From contig OX485805.1 of NCBI GenBank assembly GCA_950295325.1, forward strand, positions 57,186,758-57,250,757: 64,000 nucleotides of DNA. The letters are read 5' to 3'. Source of the stretch: Polytrichum commune (taxonomy: Eukaryota > Streptophyta > Polytrichopsida > Polytrichales > Polytrichaceae). How positions within the stretch are numbered: position 1 is the stretch's first letter; the number at the start of each line of letters is the position of its first letter. Made by a program: the position numbers and the translations under genes. Positions 1 through 12,942 of the stretch are shown one piece after another. A model generated the notes under the pieces. The model had not been told where the DNA came from. It ran no database searches and was given only the letters and a program-made list of their open reading frames with translations.

Positions 1-3000
1 GCCTCTATAAGTTTTTTGTGCTTATAGGTTGGGAGTGCTTTAGTTAGCATGTCTGCTATGTTATTTTCTGATTCTATCTTTCTAATCTCTATTTGGCCAT
101 TCTCAACTAAGTTTTATGAAAATGTAAATATATGAGGGCTAATGTGCTTCGTCCTATCAGCTTTAATAAATCATGATTGCATTTGCCTCACGCAGGAGGC
201 ATTATCTTCATATATTATTGTTGGCTTCTCTTGAGTCTTGATGTTGCATTGCTTAGTAATGATTCCCTCCAAAGTTCGTAGCCAGACTGCCTCCCTGGCA
301 GCCTCATGGAATGCCAACAACTCAGCATGGTTGGTTGACATGGCGGTAACTGTTTGTTTTACTGACTTCCAGGAAATCGGGGCACCGTCTCGGATGAATA
401 TGTATCCTGTTTGGGATTTTCTTGCAACCTCATCCATTTTGAAGCCCGAATCGGCATAACCTGTAATTTCTTGATTTTGGCATTTTCTGTAAAACAATCC
501 TAAGTCCTCGGTTCCCCGTAAGTACCTCATTAAATGTTTTACTCCATTCCAATGCCTAGCAGTAGGACTTTGACTGTGTCTAGCAAGTATACTAGTAGCA
601 AAGCCTATATTCGGCCTAGTGTGTGTAGTTAGGTAGGTGAAGGCCCCTATAGCCGTGAGGTATCTTTGTTTATCAATAATCTCCTCCTCCTTCTCACGAG
701 GATGATAGGGGTCTTCCCTAGTCTTACTACGGCCTATCATAGGGGCAGCCAATAAATGAGATTGATCCATGTTAAAGTTTTTGAGTAATTTCTGGATATA
801 TACTTGCTGGTGTAACAATATACTACCATCCTTAAAGTGCTGAATTTGTAAACCTAGGCAGTAGGTTGTTTTTCCTAAAATTTTCATATCAAAATGTTGA
901 ACTAGCAAATCTTGGGTATATTTGCATAAATCAGGCATTCCAATCACATTCAGATCGTCTACATATACTGCCACTATGACAAAACCAGTCGTGTTTACCA
1001 AAGTAAAAATACACAGTAGGGTAAGGTTATGTACAAAACCTTTAGAGATTAGGTAGTTACATAAGTGGTGGTACCAGGTCCTTCCGGCTTGCTTCAGTCC
1101 ATAGAGTGCCTTCATTATCTGCAAGCCCGTATGTTTGCCGGGTATGGCTGTGGGTATGGACCGTATAAAACCAGGTGGCGATACAATGAACAGTTTTGTG
1201 TCTAGGACACCATGTAAGTAGGCTGTAACCACATCCAAAAGATATATATGCAATGATAATTGAACAGTCAATGCTAGTAAGAATCTGAAAGAGATAGTAT
1301 CCATTACAGGAGAATAAGTTTGATCTAAATCAATTCCGGGCCTTTGTGAAAAGCCTTGAGCGACCAAACGTACCTTGTATCTCGTAACAGTTCCACCTGC
1401 ATCAAACTTTCTTGTAAAGATCAGTCGGTGGCCTATTGGATGTTTATCCAAAGCATTTACTGTCGGCCCAAACACTTGGTGTTTTCTAAGAGAATTGTAT
1501 TCGGCCTCTAGGGCATGTTGTCACATAGGCCAATATGCCTTAGATTTGGCCTCTTCCAGAGTTCCAGGGTCCGAATCCAATGATTCAGCTGTGTAGTGAA
1601 TTTTCAGTTTAGTAGCCTTCGGCTTAAGGGTTCTGGGTTTAGCAGCTGGTTTAGTGGCTTTCTTAGCTGGTGTGGCAGTCAGGGTAGGGGCTGTCCTTTT
1701 CTGAGGTAACGAGTTTCCAGTCCCGGGTATAGGATGTCTAATTATCCTATCTCTTGAAGCAAAGTCATCTGGTACATTTTCTGCTAACGATTTCAGGTGC
1801 AATAATTTAGTGACCTCAATTTCTGATAAACCAGTAGGTGGATCCGGGTTCAGAATTAAGGTTTCTGGTGCTGAAAATTCTAAACTTGTACCCGGTTCAA
1901 ATTTGTAGAGTTTCGGGAAAATATTTTCAATAAATCGACAATTTATAAATCTAGCTTTAAGTAAGATACATGTAGCTGGTACTAAGTAGCGAATTATCGC
2001 AGGTGAATCGAATCCGATGTAGATTCTCTCCTCTCGGTGTGCTCCAATCGTACGCCGCTTAGGTTCGGCCACAGGTACCCGAACTTGACATCCGAACACT
2101 TTTATATGTGACACATTTGGAATTCGGCCTGATTGGAATTCGGCTGGGGTTTGTACATTAAGTAGTGTGGGTCTAAGTTTAAGTAGGGTTGTGGCATGCA
2201 ATACGGCATGCCCCCACATGGATGAAGGCAATTGAGCCTGAAGTAATAGGGGTCGGGTCACTAGTTGTATTTTCTTTATAAAGGCCTCAGCTAAATCATT
2301 TTGTGAGTGTTCATATGGAACTGAATACGTCAGTGCTATACTTGTGGCTACACAATAGTCTTCGAATGCATGAGATCTGAATTCTAGTACATTATCCATC
2401 CCAAGGTACTTGATTGGAAAATCAGGAAAATGGTTGTGATATTTAATGAGTATAGCCAGCAATTTGGAAAAAACCATATTTCAGGTGGGTAAAAGGGATA
2501 CCTCTAAGTGGCTCCCGGATGCATCTATCAACACAAAGAAATACTTAAATGAACCTAAAGGAGGATCGATCGGTCCACATATATCACCGTGGATTCGATA
2601 CAAGGGTGGTGGTAACTCACTAGGAAGTTGCCACTTTGAAGGTTTTTTACTGAATTTTCCATGAATACAAGCAATGCATTCATGCATTTTGTGAGCATCT
2701 GATGAGCTCAAATTATGGCCCAAGGTTAGGGATAACATCCTACGGAATATTGTTACCCCTGGATGTCCTAACCTCTAGGTATTCCATAAGTCTTGTTTGG
2801 CTGTAGTATCTCTTGATACTCCCGTCGCCAGGTTATGGCCATCTAGCCATGAGCCCTTGGCCCAGGCTGCCATGCAAACCTCCTCCTCATCTGTCAGAGA
2901 GATGGGGCTAGATGTTATAGACTCTATAACTATCTTATATAGGCCTTCGGCTCCCGCATGAGCGGTGGCAAGGAGGCTCTGCCCTTGCCTGAGTTCCAGG

Positions 3001-4337
3001 ACCTCTTCAGCATTGTCCAACGTTGTGGACACGTGGATTTGGCTAGCCCTTAAGTCCTTGTAACTGATCAGGTTACGAGGGGCTTCCGGAGCATACATCG
3101 CTCATTCACATATGAGGGGGAATCCCCTGGGCAGGCCAATTACTGCCCGAACCTCAAGTTTTCAGCTTCCGGCCATTGTAACTAGGTTACAATACTGCCA
3201 GGATGTCTCTTTACCTTTGAATTCAAAGAATTTAGGATTCGTGAGAATTGTATGCGTAGAGGCACTATCTAATAGAGCTATGTTAGCCTTATTTTCTGAT
3301 TTGCCTCTTAATGCCATAAAATTCTCAATATCTGGATTATTATCAATTTGTACATCCAGGTTATAATTCTGCCGAGATTGGTTTTTAAGTTTCTGTAATT
3401 CTCTATATAACTCTACAACATATGCCGAAGCCCGGCATTCCTTTGCATAGTGGCCCTTGCGGCCACATTTATGGCAGTTACCCTTAACAGGTTTAGAATG
3501 AGAGGGTTTAGGCTTTTGGGGCGTCCCCCTTGCCACGTACCTGGTAGGTTTAGGTGTAAACTTATTGGTGAACCCTTTGGGTGGTCGTTTCGGTGCTTGG
3601 GTTGTATGTGCCTCAGTCTGGATGGTTGATGTAGCATGAACCTCCCTCATAGTTGGTTCGGTAACATGCACCTCCCGAGCCGGCCTTGACTCTGCATTTT
3701 TAAGCAACAACTGTTGGTGCTTTTCTGCGAGCAAAAGATGAGACATCAGCTGTGAATGAGTCTTGAAATTCATATTTCTATATTGTTGTGACAATATAGA
3801 TGGGGCAGGGGGGAAGGTGGACAAAGTTTTCTCAATCATCTCGGCCTCTGAAATGGTTTGCCCGCATAATTTCAGTTGGGTTGTGATTCTATGCAATTCA
3901 GAATTGAAAGAGACAAAATCTAGAAAATCTAGAACCCTTAGATTTATCTAGTCACTCCTAGTCTGGGGTAAGAACAAGGTCTCTTGGTGGTTGAATCGTG
4001 CATTCAGCTCCCTCCAAAGTCTGGCTGGGTCTTCAACTTGGATGTATTGCAATCTTAGAGCATGGTCCAGGTGCCTCCTTAGCAGCAGTAGCGCCTGGGA
4101 CTTGTATACATCATGTATTTCGCCTGCTGGGTCATCTTCCAGTGTAACAACTAGATCCTCAACTGCTAATACGGTCTTAGCATCATTCAGCCATTCAAGG
4201 AAATTAGAACCATTAGAGTGTAATGCGTTAAACTGCAGGGGTTGTAGTCTGGACTCTGAGGGTGCAGATGATGATGATGTTTGGGTAGCCATAACAGTAG
4301 GATTCTTAGTCTTCTTAGACTTATATCTAGATGCCAT
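1..4337 (-). pseudogene. copia gag-pol polyprotein, broken by nonsense codons
   Basis: The ATG is at 4335-4337. Gag is followed by a CCHC zinc knuckle (CHKCGRKGHYAKEC, about 3428-3470), a protease with the DSAST-type site (near 3265), the integrase zinc-binding CxxC (near 2672), the core acidic residues (GDIC near 2590, DN near 2395, E near 2290), an RT with YVDD (near 960) and the LYGLKQAG block (near 1100), and RNase H with a GYADS start (about 460). All segments share one reading frame. They are interrupted by stops at 3948, 3162, 3102, 2775, 2481, 1521 and 171 (TGA or TAG) and one TAA near 117. I see no frameshift. Function is lost unless the stops are read through. Confidence 0.92.
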
Positions 4338-5175
4338 TCTGGCTGAATGTTTGTGCTATCAACCTAAGGACTTCAGTGAGACTGATTCGGTGATAACCTT
4401 GTGGGTAAGCTGACAGGTTTTCAGTCTCAAATAGCTATATCTACATCTGTATATACTAAGTCAGATAGTATTGCGGTATATCAGACAGTATATACAGGCT
4501 TATATGTTTCAGACTATTCTGATATGGGTTATGCTGGGTAGAATCTGAGGTTCTGACCACTATACTAAGACTTTGAACAAGTGGTCCTACATACAGACCT
4601 CAGTATGATATGATCAGATCTAAGAAAGACCTGGTCTAACCTATGTATAATCAGATCAAAACTTTGAAACATTCAAACTACAGTTGGACAATATTTCTGC
4701 TAAGGAGTATGAGTTTTTGCGAATGAAATAAGAAATCAGAGTTAAACTAAACTTCAGAAGCATAATCAATGCACATACACAAAGAAACTCAATAGAAAGA
4801 AAGAAAAGGAGGTTAGATAGAGCTCCCTAAAATGAATCAGGTATAAGTAGATCAAAAGAGTTGTGAGCTTCGCCGAAAAATCTCTCCGAATGATCAGACT
4901 CCAAGTGCCGAAAGTGGTATTAGATAACTAAATATCTCTCACTTCTCTCAATTTTTCTGAGTCTAGACTGGAGCAGCCTTTCGGCGTCTAACTACTTCTA
5001 AGAGTAAGAATTAAGAACTAAGATCTAAAGAATCAGAGTAAGAGCATAAGACTATGGATGTAAGAAGCGCAAGAGCAAACAGTGTTGATAACGTGTTGTG
5101 AAGGTGAGAAATCAGGTAGAAAGTGCAGCAGCATAACAGTTCGAAAATGAAGTGTAGGTCCTCAGGGAGAGGCCT

Positions 5176-5186
5176 CCTTTATATAC
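5176..5186 (-). promoter_or_regulatory. TATA box of the copia 5' LTR
   Basis: Read on the minus strand this is GTATATAAAGG, a good plant TATA box. It lies about 840 bp upstream of the gag ATG. The start of transcription should be near 5150, which makes 5190 to about 5415 the likely U3. This is inference from position and motif only. Confidence 0.5.
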
Positions 5187-5415
5187 TGTGAGTGCATACT
5201 TAGTAGTCTTAATGGTCTGACAGATACTCCTGACTACCTGATCTCGATGGCGGCTTCCCTCCTTAATACTCGGCCGTTGGGATAATCTTCCAGCTCCTCC
5301 TCGGACCCTGGACCGAGGCTAATTAGGACTGATGGCTCCTAATTAAGCCTCTACATATCTCGAGGTTGCTACGTGGCCATCTATCTCTACAGTATAGATG
5401 CCTACCTCTACAACA

Positions 5416-8400
5416 CTTCTAACAGAACTTATGGGCACATGATTTGTGTTCGATTGCCTCTAAAGTTATCAATCTCTTTTACGCTAACATGCACTTGTAA
5501 ATTCAAAAGGCAAATCTATGTGCATGGAACTCACTCGGCAAAGGTCATTCCAATCTTGAAGCTAGGATCTTTTAAGGGGCGCATCTGTATCCATGGAGGT
5601 GAGTCACAAACCAGAAATTGCCATTGGCAGACAACAATTTGAGCTATAATTGAGATGTTGCATTACAATACAAGGCAAGTTTATATCTTCGTTTGATGCA
5701 CCGAAATTTGGTTTATCAAAGTGTCCAATATTTTGCAATAATATATCAATTGCACTAGGCAAGCACACACAAATGGGTGAAACTGCCAATTCACAAGGTA
5801 TGAGACTACAAATCATCATCATCATTAAATCTAGGATTGATGAGGCACAACAGTAGGAATGCTATTTCATGAGCATGCTCATGGGAGCCTGCTCATGTTT
5901 GATGGATTTTAATTATGTGGACTAGGGCCTCAAGACTATGAATTGTTATTTTAGGGGCTTATTGTCAGCCTTAAACCCCCACCTTTAGCGTCGTAATCCA
6001 GGTGAGAGCCTAAGGCTCACATGCAAGTAATCAATCTCAATTAGCATTTGTGACTCAACCGTACCCCCCAATAGTCCCCAAGTTGAACATTAAACACACA
6101 ACTCTTATTCAATTGGCACAAGGTTCAAGTATTCATAAATACTCCTTTTCCTTGTGGTAATTTTTCCAACACCTTGCAGTGCTAAATCTCACATGCACAC
6201 TTAAATCCTAACACTTGTCCTTGCTAGCCATGTCAAGCTCAAGGTTACTCGCCTTGTGATTGTTTACTCTTGCCTTGGCCCAAGTCCACCCCTATATTAC
6301 TCCCTCTCCTAATTACTTTCGGCCCTAATTATCACTCTGTCCCAACCGGTCTACCCTTCAACACTTTGTGCCGTTGTTGGTCCCAGGGCCTTCCTCGGAT
6401 TCGGTCACCAGTCGGTTGGAGCCAGCAATTCCCTCCATCCAACTGCTGAGGCCCCTGCATCAGCCCCCTTTTCCTTATGGCCCACTGCAAGTCAACAACC
6501 TTACAGTCTTGCGGCTCAACCTTTTTATGAAGCCTTCATGGCTGATCTGAGACCCAGCTTGTGAATAGCCCACAAACACCTTGATTCCAAGCCTTCGGCC
6601 GAGCTGGCAAGTCCTCCGAGCAATTTTATGATGCCCCTGATTAAGCATTTGAGGCTAACCACAGTCAGCTTGCATCTTACTGCTACCCACCAATTCTTTA
6701 GACCCCTCTGTAATGCCTGAATTGGCCAGCTGTAGAGCCCAGTGGCCGTGAAGCCAAATCCTTCGACTCAGAGTTGCCCAGGAGTGCCTGGGCCTGTCGC
6801 TTCGGTAATGCAATGTGCCTGAGCCTTTCTAGGTCGGCAATGGTGCTGCATTTGGTCCCTTATTCCTCCTCCAACACCCTTGTGCAAACTCTCTCCACCC
6901 CCGACGTTGCTACGCCTCCTCACCTCCTCGCCTCCCTTAGCTGTCCCGAAACCAACTCAACCTCCGTTCCCATACCGGTCGACGTAGGCGACCTTGACTG
7001 AGCTACAATCCCCTACTGCGAATCAATCTGGCTTGGTTAGTTGCTCAGTTCGGTGATGCCTTGCTAAGCTACTCACGCATTCGTTGCATTCTTGGGCTCG
7101 CAACTGCCCTTGCAACCATTTTCACCTGGGCGGTTTTCCTTCCTTCGAATCCCCCAGCTTCCCTAAGATCACAGCCTTGCCCCCTGCCACGAATTTGAGC
7201 AGGGCCTCGCCCCATGCCTCCTTCCTCTACCGCTATTGCCGAGTTCTCTTATGCCATCCTCTGTTCCGAGCCTTCCAGGGGTTCGACCCCTGGATCCGAA
7301 AATCCAGCCCTCATCCGTTCCTGGGTGGAATTACCACCCACTAAACCAACACTCAACCACCCTAAAACAAACAGCATCTTCGGCCTAACACACCTTTTGA
7401 ACAAAAACCAGACTAAATCATAACCCCGCTAACCCGAAAACTTCACCCAACCACTAATTAATCGCCGAATCAACACTTCCAACCTCTAGCCCCAAAATAA
7501 CTCCTACACTAATCTTCCACTCAACTTAATTCTAACCCAAAAGCTTCATTCCCTTTTATCTTTTGGTTATTCAATGTGAATCCAAAGTTTAAGTTTTTAA
7601 TGATTTTTAATGTCAAGAACACATGTGGGCACAATATTGGGCTCACACTTATACGTAGTCTTTATTGTGGAAACACTTTTAGGTAGGTCACCATTTTTTC
7701 TTTTCTAGGTTGACCGGGCTACCCAAACTACCCATAAAAAATAATGAAGTTGTGTACAATGTATGAAAATGCTCATGCCAAACAATTATATGTTTATATT
7801 AGATAGAAGATATACACTTAACGTAGACAAGGGAAGTGAGCGAGGGGAGGAATGTTGATTATATAGCAAGCACATACTGCATTTGAACAATTAATTTATA
7901 ACTACAAAGATGCGTTGAAGCATCCTAAAGGGATAAGGCAAGGAAGATGTAATGCCAGTCCAACAGGAGTACCAATCTTCAAGCTTGAGTCCAATCTTGA
8001 GTCCGAAAGTAAGGTCCATCCAAGGGGTGTCTTTGACCCCAAGCTTCTTGAACCCAGATCCTAATGAATACCCTCCCCTTAGGTATGTGGGCATTGTGTG
8101 GGATTATGTGGTCACTCAGCTTAGGATCCACCCACACCGCTCAATTCAGGCTTCATTTAGAGTAAGTAACAACTCAAGGTACTTATATTGCGCCCCCTTT
8201 GTGCTTGCACCATTTGATTAGGAGAATTAGCTAACACATGAGGTAGGCTAATTATGAACTTCATGTCCACAACACCTAGTTATGTTTTGGTTTAGATAAA
8301 ATTTAATAATCTAGAACTTGGCTAACTTTTTGGATCTTGCAGTTGTGAAGGTCACACCTTAATGTATCCATGCCCTAATGTTGACTAACTTGGATTAGCC

Positions 8401-8773
8401 CGATATTTCCTTGAATGCATGCCTCTTATTTTCCTCATCTCTTCTCCCTTCCATGCCAAGGTGGGCCATACTATTTCTAAAAGCATCCCAAATTAACATA
8501 AGTCTTAAACCATAAGATAATATTTTATTGAGAATATAATATTTTAATCTAAATTTCAATGGTCAAATTTAGAAGTAAAATAATTTTAACATTTTTCACT
8601 TTAACTTAATCTCATGTGAATTATTATAAAACACAATTGGTGTGGGGCCACAAAAATCATAACGCTCAAAGTAGTGCCATGTATAAAACTTGGGCAAGTC
8701 AAGTAAAAAATGTCCCGATCAACCTTAGCTTGTCTCTAAAATTGGTCAACAAGTGGTTAGTCGTAACCACATG
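5416..8773. other. no supported gene; C-rich decayed stretch at 6.36-7.43 kb
   Basis: I see no intact gene here. From about 6360 to 7430 the plus strand is rich in C and in proline/serine/leucine codons in shifting frames, with several stops. It looks like an old coding relic, possibly of a retroelement gag, but no motif identifies it. The rest is AT-rich and anonymous. Confidence 0.4.
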
Positions 8774-8783
8774 GGATCACAAG

Positions 8784-9036
8784 GGGTCTGTCTAAACCTC
8801 CTCTACGAGCGTAACACGGAGCCCTTTCGCGGGCAGGGGCAGCCCGTCGCTCCCCGACCCTCCCTCTCCCCGACCCTGGCCGTCCCGAGCCTTGGCCGCC
8901 CGCCCACTCATCCACCGGGATGAACTTTCATCCCGTCGCGCTTACTCTCGGTGAGCCGACCCGACCACCAGGAGATCACACTCAAACAGATTAGGGGGTC
9001 GATCATTTCGCGGTGTGGAGATCGGGGCTTCGAGAG
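8784..9036 (+). repeat. left terminal inverted repeat of the Pack-MULE
   Basis: The 253 bp match the reverse complement of 12943-13214 with few differences. The sequence is strongly GC-rich (runs of GGCC, CCCGACC) compared with the AT-rich flanks. It ends just upstream of the first captured ARL2 exon, so it may also act as the promoter for anything inside the element. Confidence 0.92.
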
Positions 9037-9094
9037 GGATGTCGAGGATAATGCATGATTCAAATGCGTAACTTTCTTGTGTGGTGGCAGAGAG

Positions 9095-10601
9095 GATTGG
9101 ACAATGCGGGTAAGACAACGATCGTGAAGCGCATCAATGGCGAAGACACAAGTAAAATCAGCCCCACTCTTGGTTTCAATATCAAAACTATGCAGTACAA
9201 TAGGTTTGTCCGAACTTTGTGGTCATGAGGCTTTTGGTTCAGACATTTTCCATCCTGTTTTTGCTACTCATATGATGATGCGACGATGTGACGATGTGAT
9301 AATGATGCATCCTCGGACTCGAAGGTTTGGAAAATGTGCTCTGATGTGAGGACAAAATGTGAGCGGATTGCAGCTTCCGCCTCAACATTTGGGACATCGG
9401 GGGTCAAAAGACGTTGCGATCATATTGGAGAAATTATTATGAACAGACCGATGGCATGGTGTGGGTAGTCGATTGCTCAGACTACCGACGATTGGATGAC
9501 TGCCGAAATGAGCTTCATGGCCTTCTTAAAGAAGAGGTGAATTAGGTCAATCTCCACCTAAACCAAATCTGTCAAGTGTTTTCGACAGCAGTAGTCTTAG
9601 CAATTAGCTCGTTTTGAAGGATTCGAGTGTTTCACCTTGAATCGTTCAGTGTGAACATCATGTGGTTTTCCCCGAGTTCATAGTTTGAGTGTCCTGTGAA
9701 TCCTGAATTTGACACACGCACGCAAGCACTTACACACACACGCAAGCACTTACACACACACGCACGCACGCACACACAGACACACATACACGCACGCACG
9801 CACTCTTATAATTCTGAAAGTGTCTGCATACAACACTCGAATTATCGAGCAGCTACATATTTATGTGTTGATTTATATTTGCGCTTTATTTACCCAAACT
9901 GATTTTCCTGGTTGCATGCTTAGAAATTGACAGGGGCGTCGTTGTTGATCCTTGCCAATAAGCAAGATATCAAAGGTGCACTTCAACCTGAAGAGCTTGC
10001 GAAGGTGAACTTATCGTGTCATTTTAACCTTGGAAGGACCATTATGTGATATGCTGAATTTGGGTTGAAACTGTGCACAAAGCAATGTTATAGTGTAAAT
10101 AGTTTTAAAATAATCCGCCAAATCCTTACTTACAACTCCTAAACTGACAATATTGTATCAAAGACCCCTCCATTGTATTCCAGCTTTTCTTCAATTTAGG
10201 ATGATGTCGCTCAATCTTTCTGAAGGAGCATAAGTATATGAATGAGTGCTAGATTCTGTCCAGATTTTACTTACATAGCAATGGATACTTAAGACAATCC
10301 TTGATGACCCTTCCCTGTCAGTGTTTATGTATATAACTAATAGTTTGCAATCACTTCGTCATATCCCTGTGTGCAACTTATGTCAGTTTTGTGCAAATTG
10401 AATAGCAACTCCACCTTTGAACGAAGGGTTTTCTAAGCCTAATTTCTTTTTCTCTTTGGTCAGGTGTTGAACCTGGAGGTGATGGACAAGAGCTGGCACT
10501 GAAAAATTGTTGGATGCAGTGCAGTGTCTGGGGAGGGCCTCCTAGCTGGCTTTGATTGGCTAGTTTCTGATGTGGGCTCTCGCATCTACATGCTAGAGTG
10601 A
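9095..10601 (+). pseudogene. ARL2: ARL2-type small GTPase gene, captured, first exon missing, one stop
   Basis: Four exons are readable: 9095-9203, 9374-9536, 9924-10004 and 10464-10601. They join in frame at GT/AG sites, 491 nt in all. The product matches ARL2 (plant TITAN5), a GTPase acting with tubulin-folding cofactors. Visible blocks are GLDNAGKTT (P-loop), the switch region [39 protein letters not shown] and CSA (guanine binding), ending GSRIYMLE before TGA at 10599-10601. The usual N-terminus of about 22 residues is absent, because the left TIR lies there instead. A TGA at 10500-10502 falls where the family has a conserved Trp (HWKIVGCSA block). Splice sites look usable. Introns were kept, so this is not a retro-copy. 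Confidence 0.93.
9711..9803 (+). repeat. CA/CGCA microsatellite in the ARL2 intron
   Basis: A mix of (CA)n and (CGCA)n with a repeated CGCAAGCACTTACACACA unit lies in the captured third visible intron (9537-9923). Confidence 0.9.
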
Positions 10602-10997
10602 CCACACTCTTGCATTGCCTGATTGAAGTTATCCCAATATCAAGAATGTAGGAGCAGGGGGTTCCAAATTTCGACCATTTTTTAGGCATGTGTAGCTTGC
10701 ATATAGTACCCATGAATCACAATTTGAATGCACCCAAGAATGTTACACAACAGGTTTGATATGCATTTCATTACCATTTCTCTGTACCAGCAGCAATCTT
10801 TATATTATACAAACCTGGTATTTCATGCCTCAAATATCTATAGGTGCATTATGAAATGAAGTTGATTTTAAAGTCCGGGAATGCAAAAGGCTTACAGGAC
10901 TAAAAGTACATGAAGATAGTAGTGCAGTGCTCTAGCTTCTGTGAGGGAAAGGCTAATATTGACTTATGGTTTCATTGGTCCAATTACGGTGGTCGTC

Positions 10998-11344
10998 TAC
11001 ACTAAATATGATATTTAGTGTTATATAGTATTTAATGTCACTATAGCAACTGTTGGATGACACTTCTTATGAATAAGTTCACAAATATTGTCATGGATGA
11101 TGGATAAGTTCATCTATTGGCCAAAACCCTACCTTGTCATCAACGTATGGATGATAATTGTCATGGATGGTTGAAAATCATTGGGTAAGTGACAGGAATT
11201 GCAACACTGTAAATTTAAAATCCCCCAAATAAGTTACTAACGAATGACAAATAATGTTGGGTTAACATTTAGTGTTGGTGGCACTCCACCGCAGTTTACA
11301 ATTCATATTGAGCAAGACAATTAGAATTGGTGACACTAAATATT
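10998..11344 (+). mobile_element. MITE family A, copy 1 (inside the Pack-MULE)
   Basis: It starts with TACACTAAATATGATATTT and ends near GACACTAAATATT. The interior is shared with 14727-15154 and, inverted, with 53937-54779 (for example TGTCATGGATGATGGAT and AATGTTGGGTTAACATT). The right terminus is decayed. Either it inserted into the Pack-MULE or it was carried along with the captured DNA. Confidence 0.75.
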
Positions 11345-12596
11345 CAGCAACCAGTGCAAGAAATTCAACATTTCCCTCTAACATAAACAATGTGTAATGC
11401 GCAATATCAGCTCTTTCTGCCTTCTTTGTTCGGAACGGACGGCTAGCTTTCAAACCATTGTGCTAATATCCTGATATTCATTGTCACTGCGTGCTAAAAA
11501 ACAGTACCCCTGCAGAGGTTTTGCATGTAACAGTTGTATCCTGCATTGCGTTACGTAATGATACAACTGCCACAAGAGTATCCACATGACAGACTTCAAC
11601 AGAACTGGCAACATTGAAGAAGTCATTGGAAAAATCAAATTTTGATTTTGAAAAAACAAAAATCATCACTTGACAAAGAATGTATGGACATTGCTCAGTG
11701 CATGGTTGTGCACAGTTTCACTTGATTTTACTCACATTCACCACTCAGAAAATGTCATATGGTTGAATGAAATTGCCTACAAGATTGACAACTTCAAAGG
11801 GAAATGTGTCACAGAGAGACTCTATATGTACTCCCTTGTTTATGGTTTGTGCAGGCATTCACAATTTCTTCACCTTAAAATATAATCACTATAATCAGAA
11901 GAGATTATATTTTCCACCTGAAGTTTCATATGATGAACCACACTTTCAAGCACATTCACATCACTCAGAAAATGTCATATGGTCAACTAAATAATTTGGG
12001 TAGGCAATCGATCGATCAGGTTCAAGAAGAAATATGTCTCTTGTCAGAGAGAATCAACCTACCTATTCCCGTGTTTATGATGGTTGTTGCAGCATTCAAA
12101 TTTTCAACAAAACAAACTTTCAACATTCCCTTTTTATTGAGACTCGAGGAACAAATCTCCAAGAGTTAGGGTGTGTATTTGTAGGAAAAGATGGCGAGCC
12201 TAGTCAAAAGGCGAGTTCCTATTACTCCTCACCCTCTTATGAGCTTATCTTAAAATATTCAGTTGTACTTAAGCCTTCACACATGCTGTTTCTCACCAAA
12301 TCAGAATGGCTCAATGAAATTGCACAATATTGTCTTGCATGGTTTTGGATGCAATCCTTGCATCAAAGTGCCATTTCGATTGCCACTCCCGGATAACACT
12401 CTTATGTGAAGGTCTTGGCTCGAAAACAAAATGTTCCTTTTTGTCTTGGCAACCCCAGGAAGGATTTCTTCACATAAAGATTTCTGTGAAAATCAATCGA
12501 AGCTTGACACTCTGCAGTGAACTTGACACTCAAAGCACCTCAAATTCATGCCATTTTCAACCGCTGAATTGGGTTGATTAGTGCGAGGTGATTAGC

Positions 12597-12777
12597 GAAT
12601 CCAAGTTGAGACCGGGATCCCTGTAAGCCCGACAACACTCCGATCTCCACACCGCGAAATGGTTCCCGGAGCCAATCTCTCTGACTCGAATCCAAGTTGA
12701 GACCGGGATCCCTGTAAGCCCGACAACACTCCGATCTCCACACCGCGAAATGGTTCCCGGAGCCAATCTCTCTGACT
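12597..12777 (+). repeat. 91-bp tandem duplication next to the right TIR
   Basis: Two virtually identical 91-bp units (12597-12687 and 12688-12777) begin GAATCCAAGTTGAGACCGGG. Each contains GATCTCCACACCGCGAAATG, which also occurs in both TIRs with one change. The unit is therefore derived from, or shares ancestry with, TIR sequence. Confidence 0.92.
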
Positions 12778-12942
12778 GACCCCGTGAGTGGGGCTCGATG
12801 CGAATCGCCGCTAGAGCGCGGACCTGAGCTCGGATTACGTGTTCAGGTGCTCGTTCTCAAACCTGATCATCGCAATGGTCGCCTCCTTGAAGATGGCTTC
12901 GAGCTCTGCAGAAACAAAAGAAGCAACGCAACCTCCATGCGT

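Larger units (their letters stand above)
1..5415 (-). mobile_element. Ty1/copia LTR retrotransposon, left part outside the window
   Basis: The element is read on the minus strand. Gag, protease, integrase, reverse transcriptase and RNase H are recognisable in that order, which is the Pseudoviridae (copia) order. Coding sequence starts at 4337 and is still open at position 1, so the 3' LTR is beyond the edge. The stretch from about 4360 to 5415 is non-coding and should contain the leader and 5' LTR, including a TATA box at 5176-5186. The outer LTR boundary is a guess, because the partner LTR is not visible and no target duplication can be tested. A primer-binding site is not clear; a weak tRNA-like match lies near 4350-4370. 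The element looks dead because of its stop codons. Confidence 0.9.
10602..12942. other. Pack-MULE interior downstream of ARL2
   Basis: Apart from the MITE copy and the 91-bp duplication, no gene is recognised. Two diverged copies of a block of about 150 bp (near 11735-11880 and 11946-12100, sharing CAGAAAATGTCATATGG) occur in tandem. The block 12784-12942 is GC-richer and, on the minus strand, has an open stretch containing SAELEAIFKEATIAMIRFE. That could be a second captured exon, but I cannot name it. Confidence 0.45.

Noticed and set aside
9696-9930. Open frames in the CA/CGCA repeat
   Set aside because: They are translated microsatellite within an ARL2 intron.
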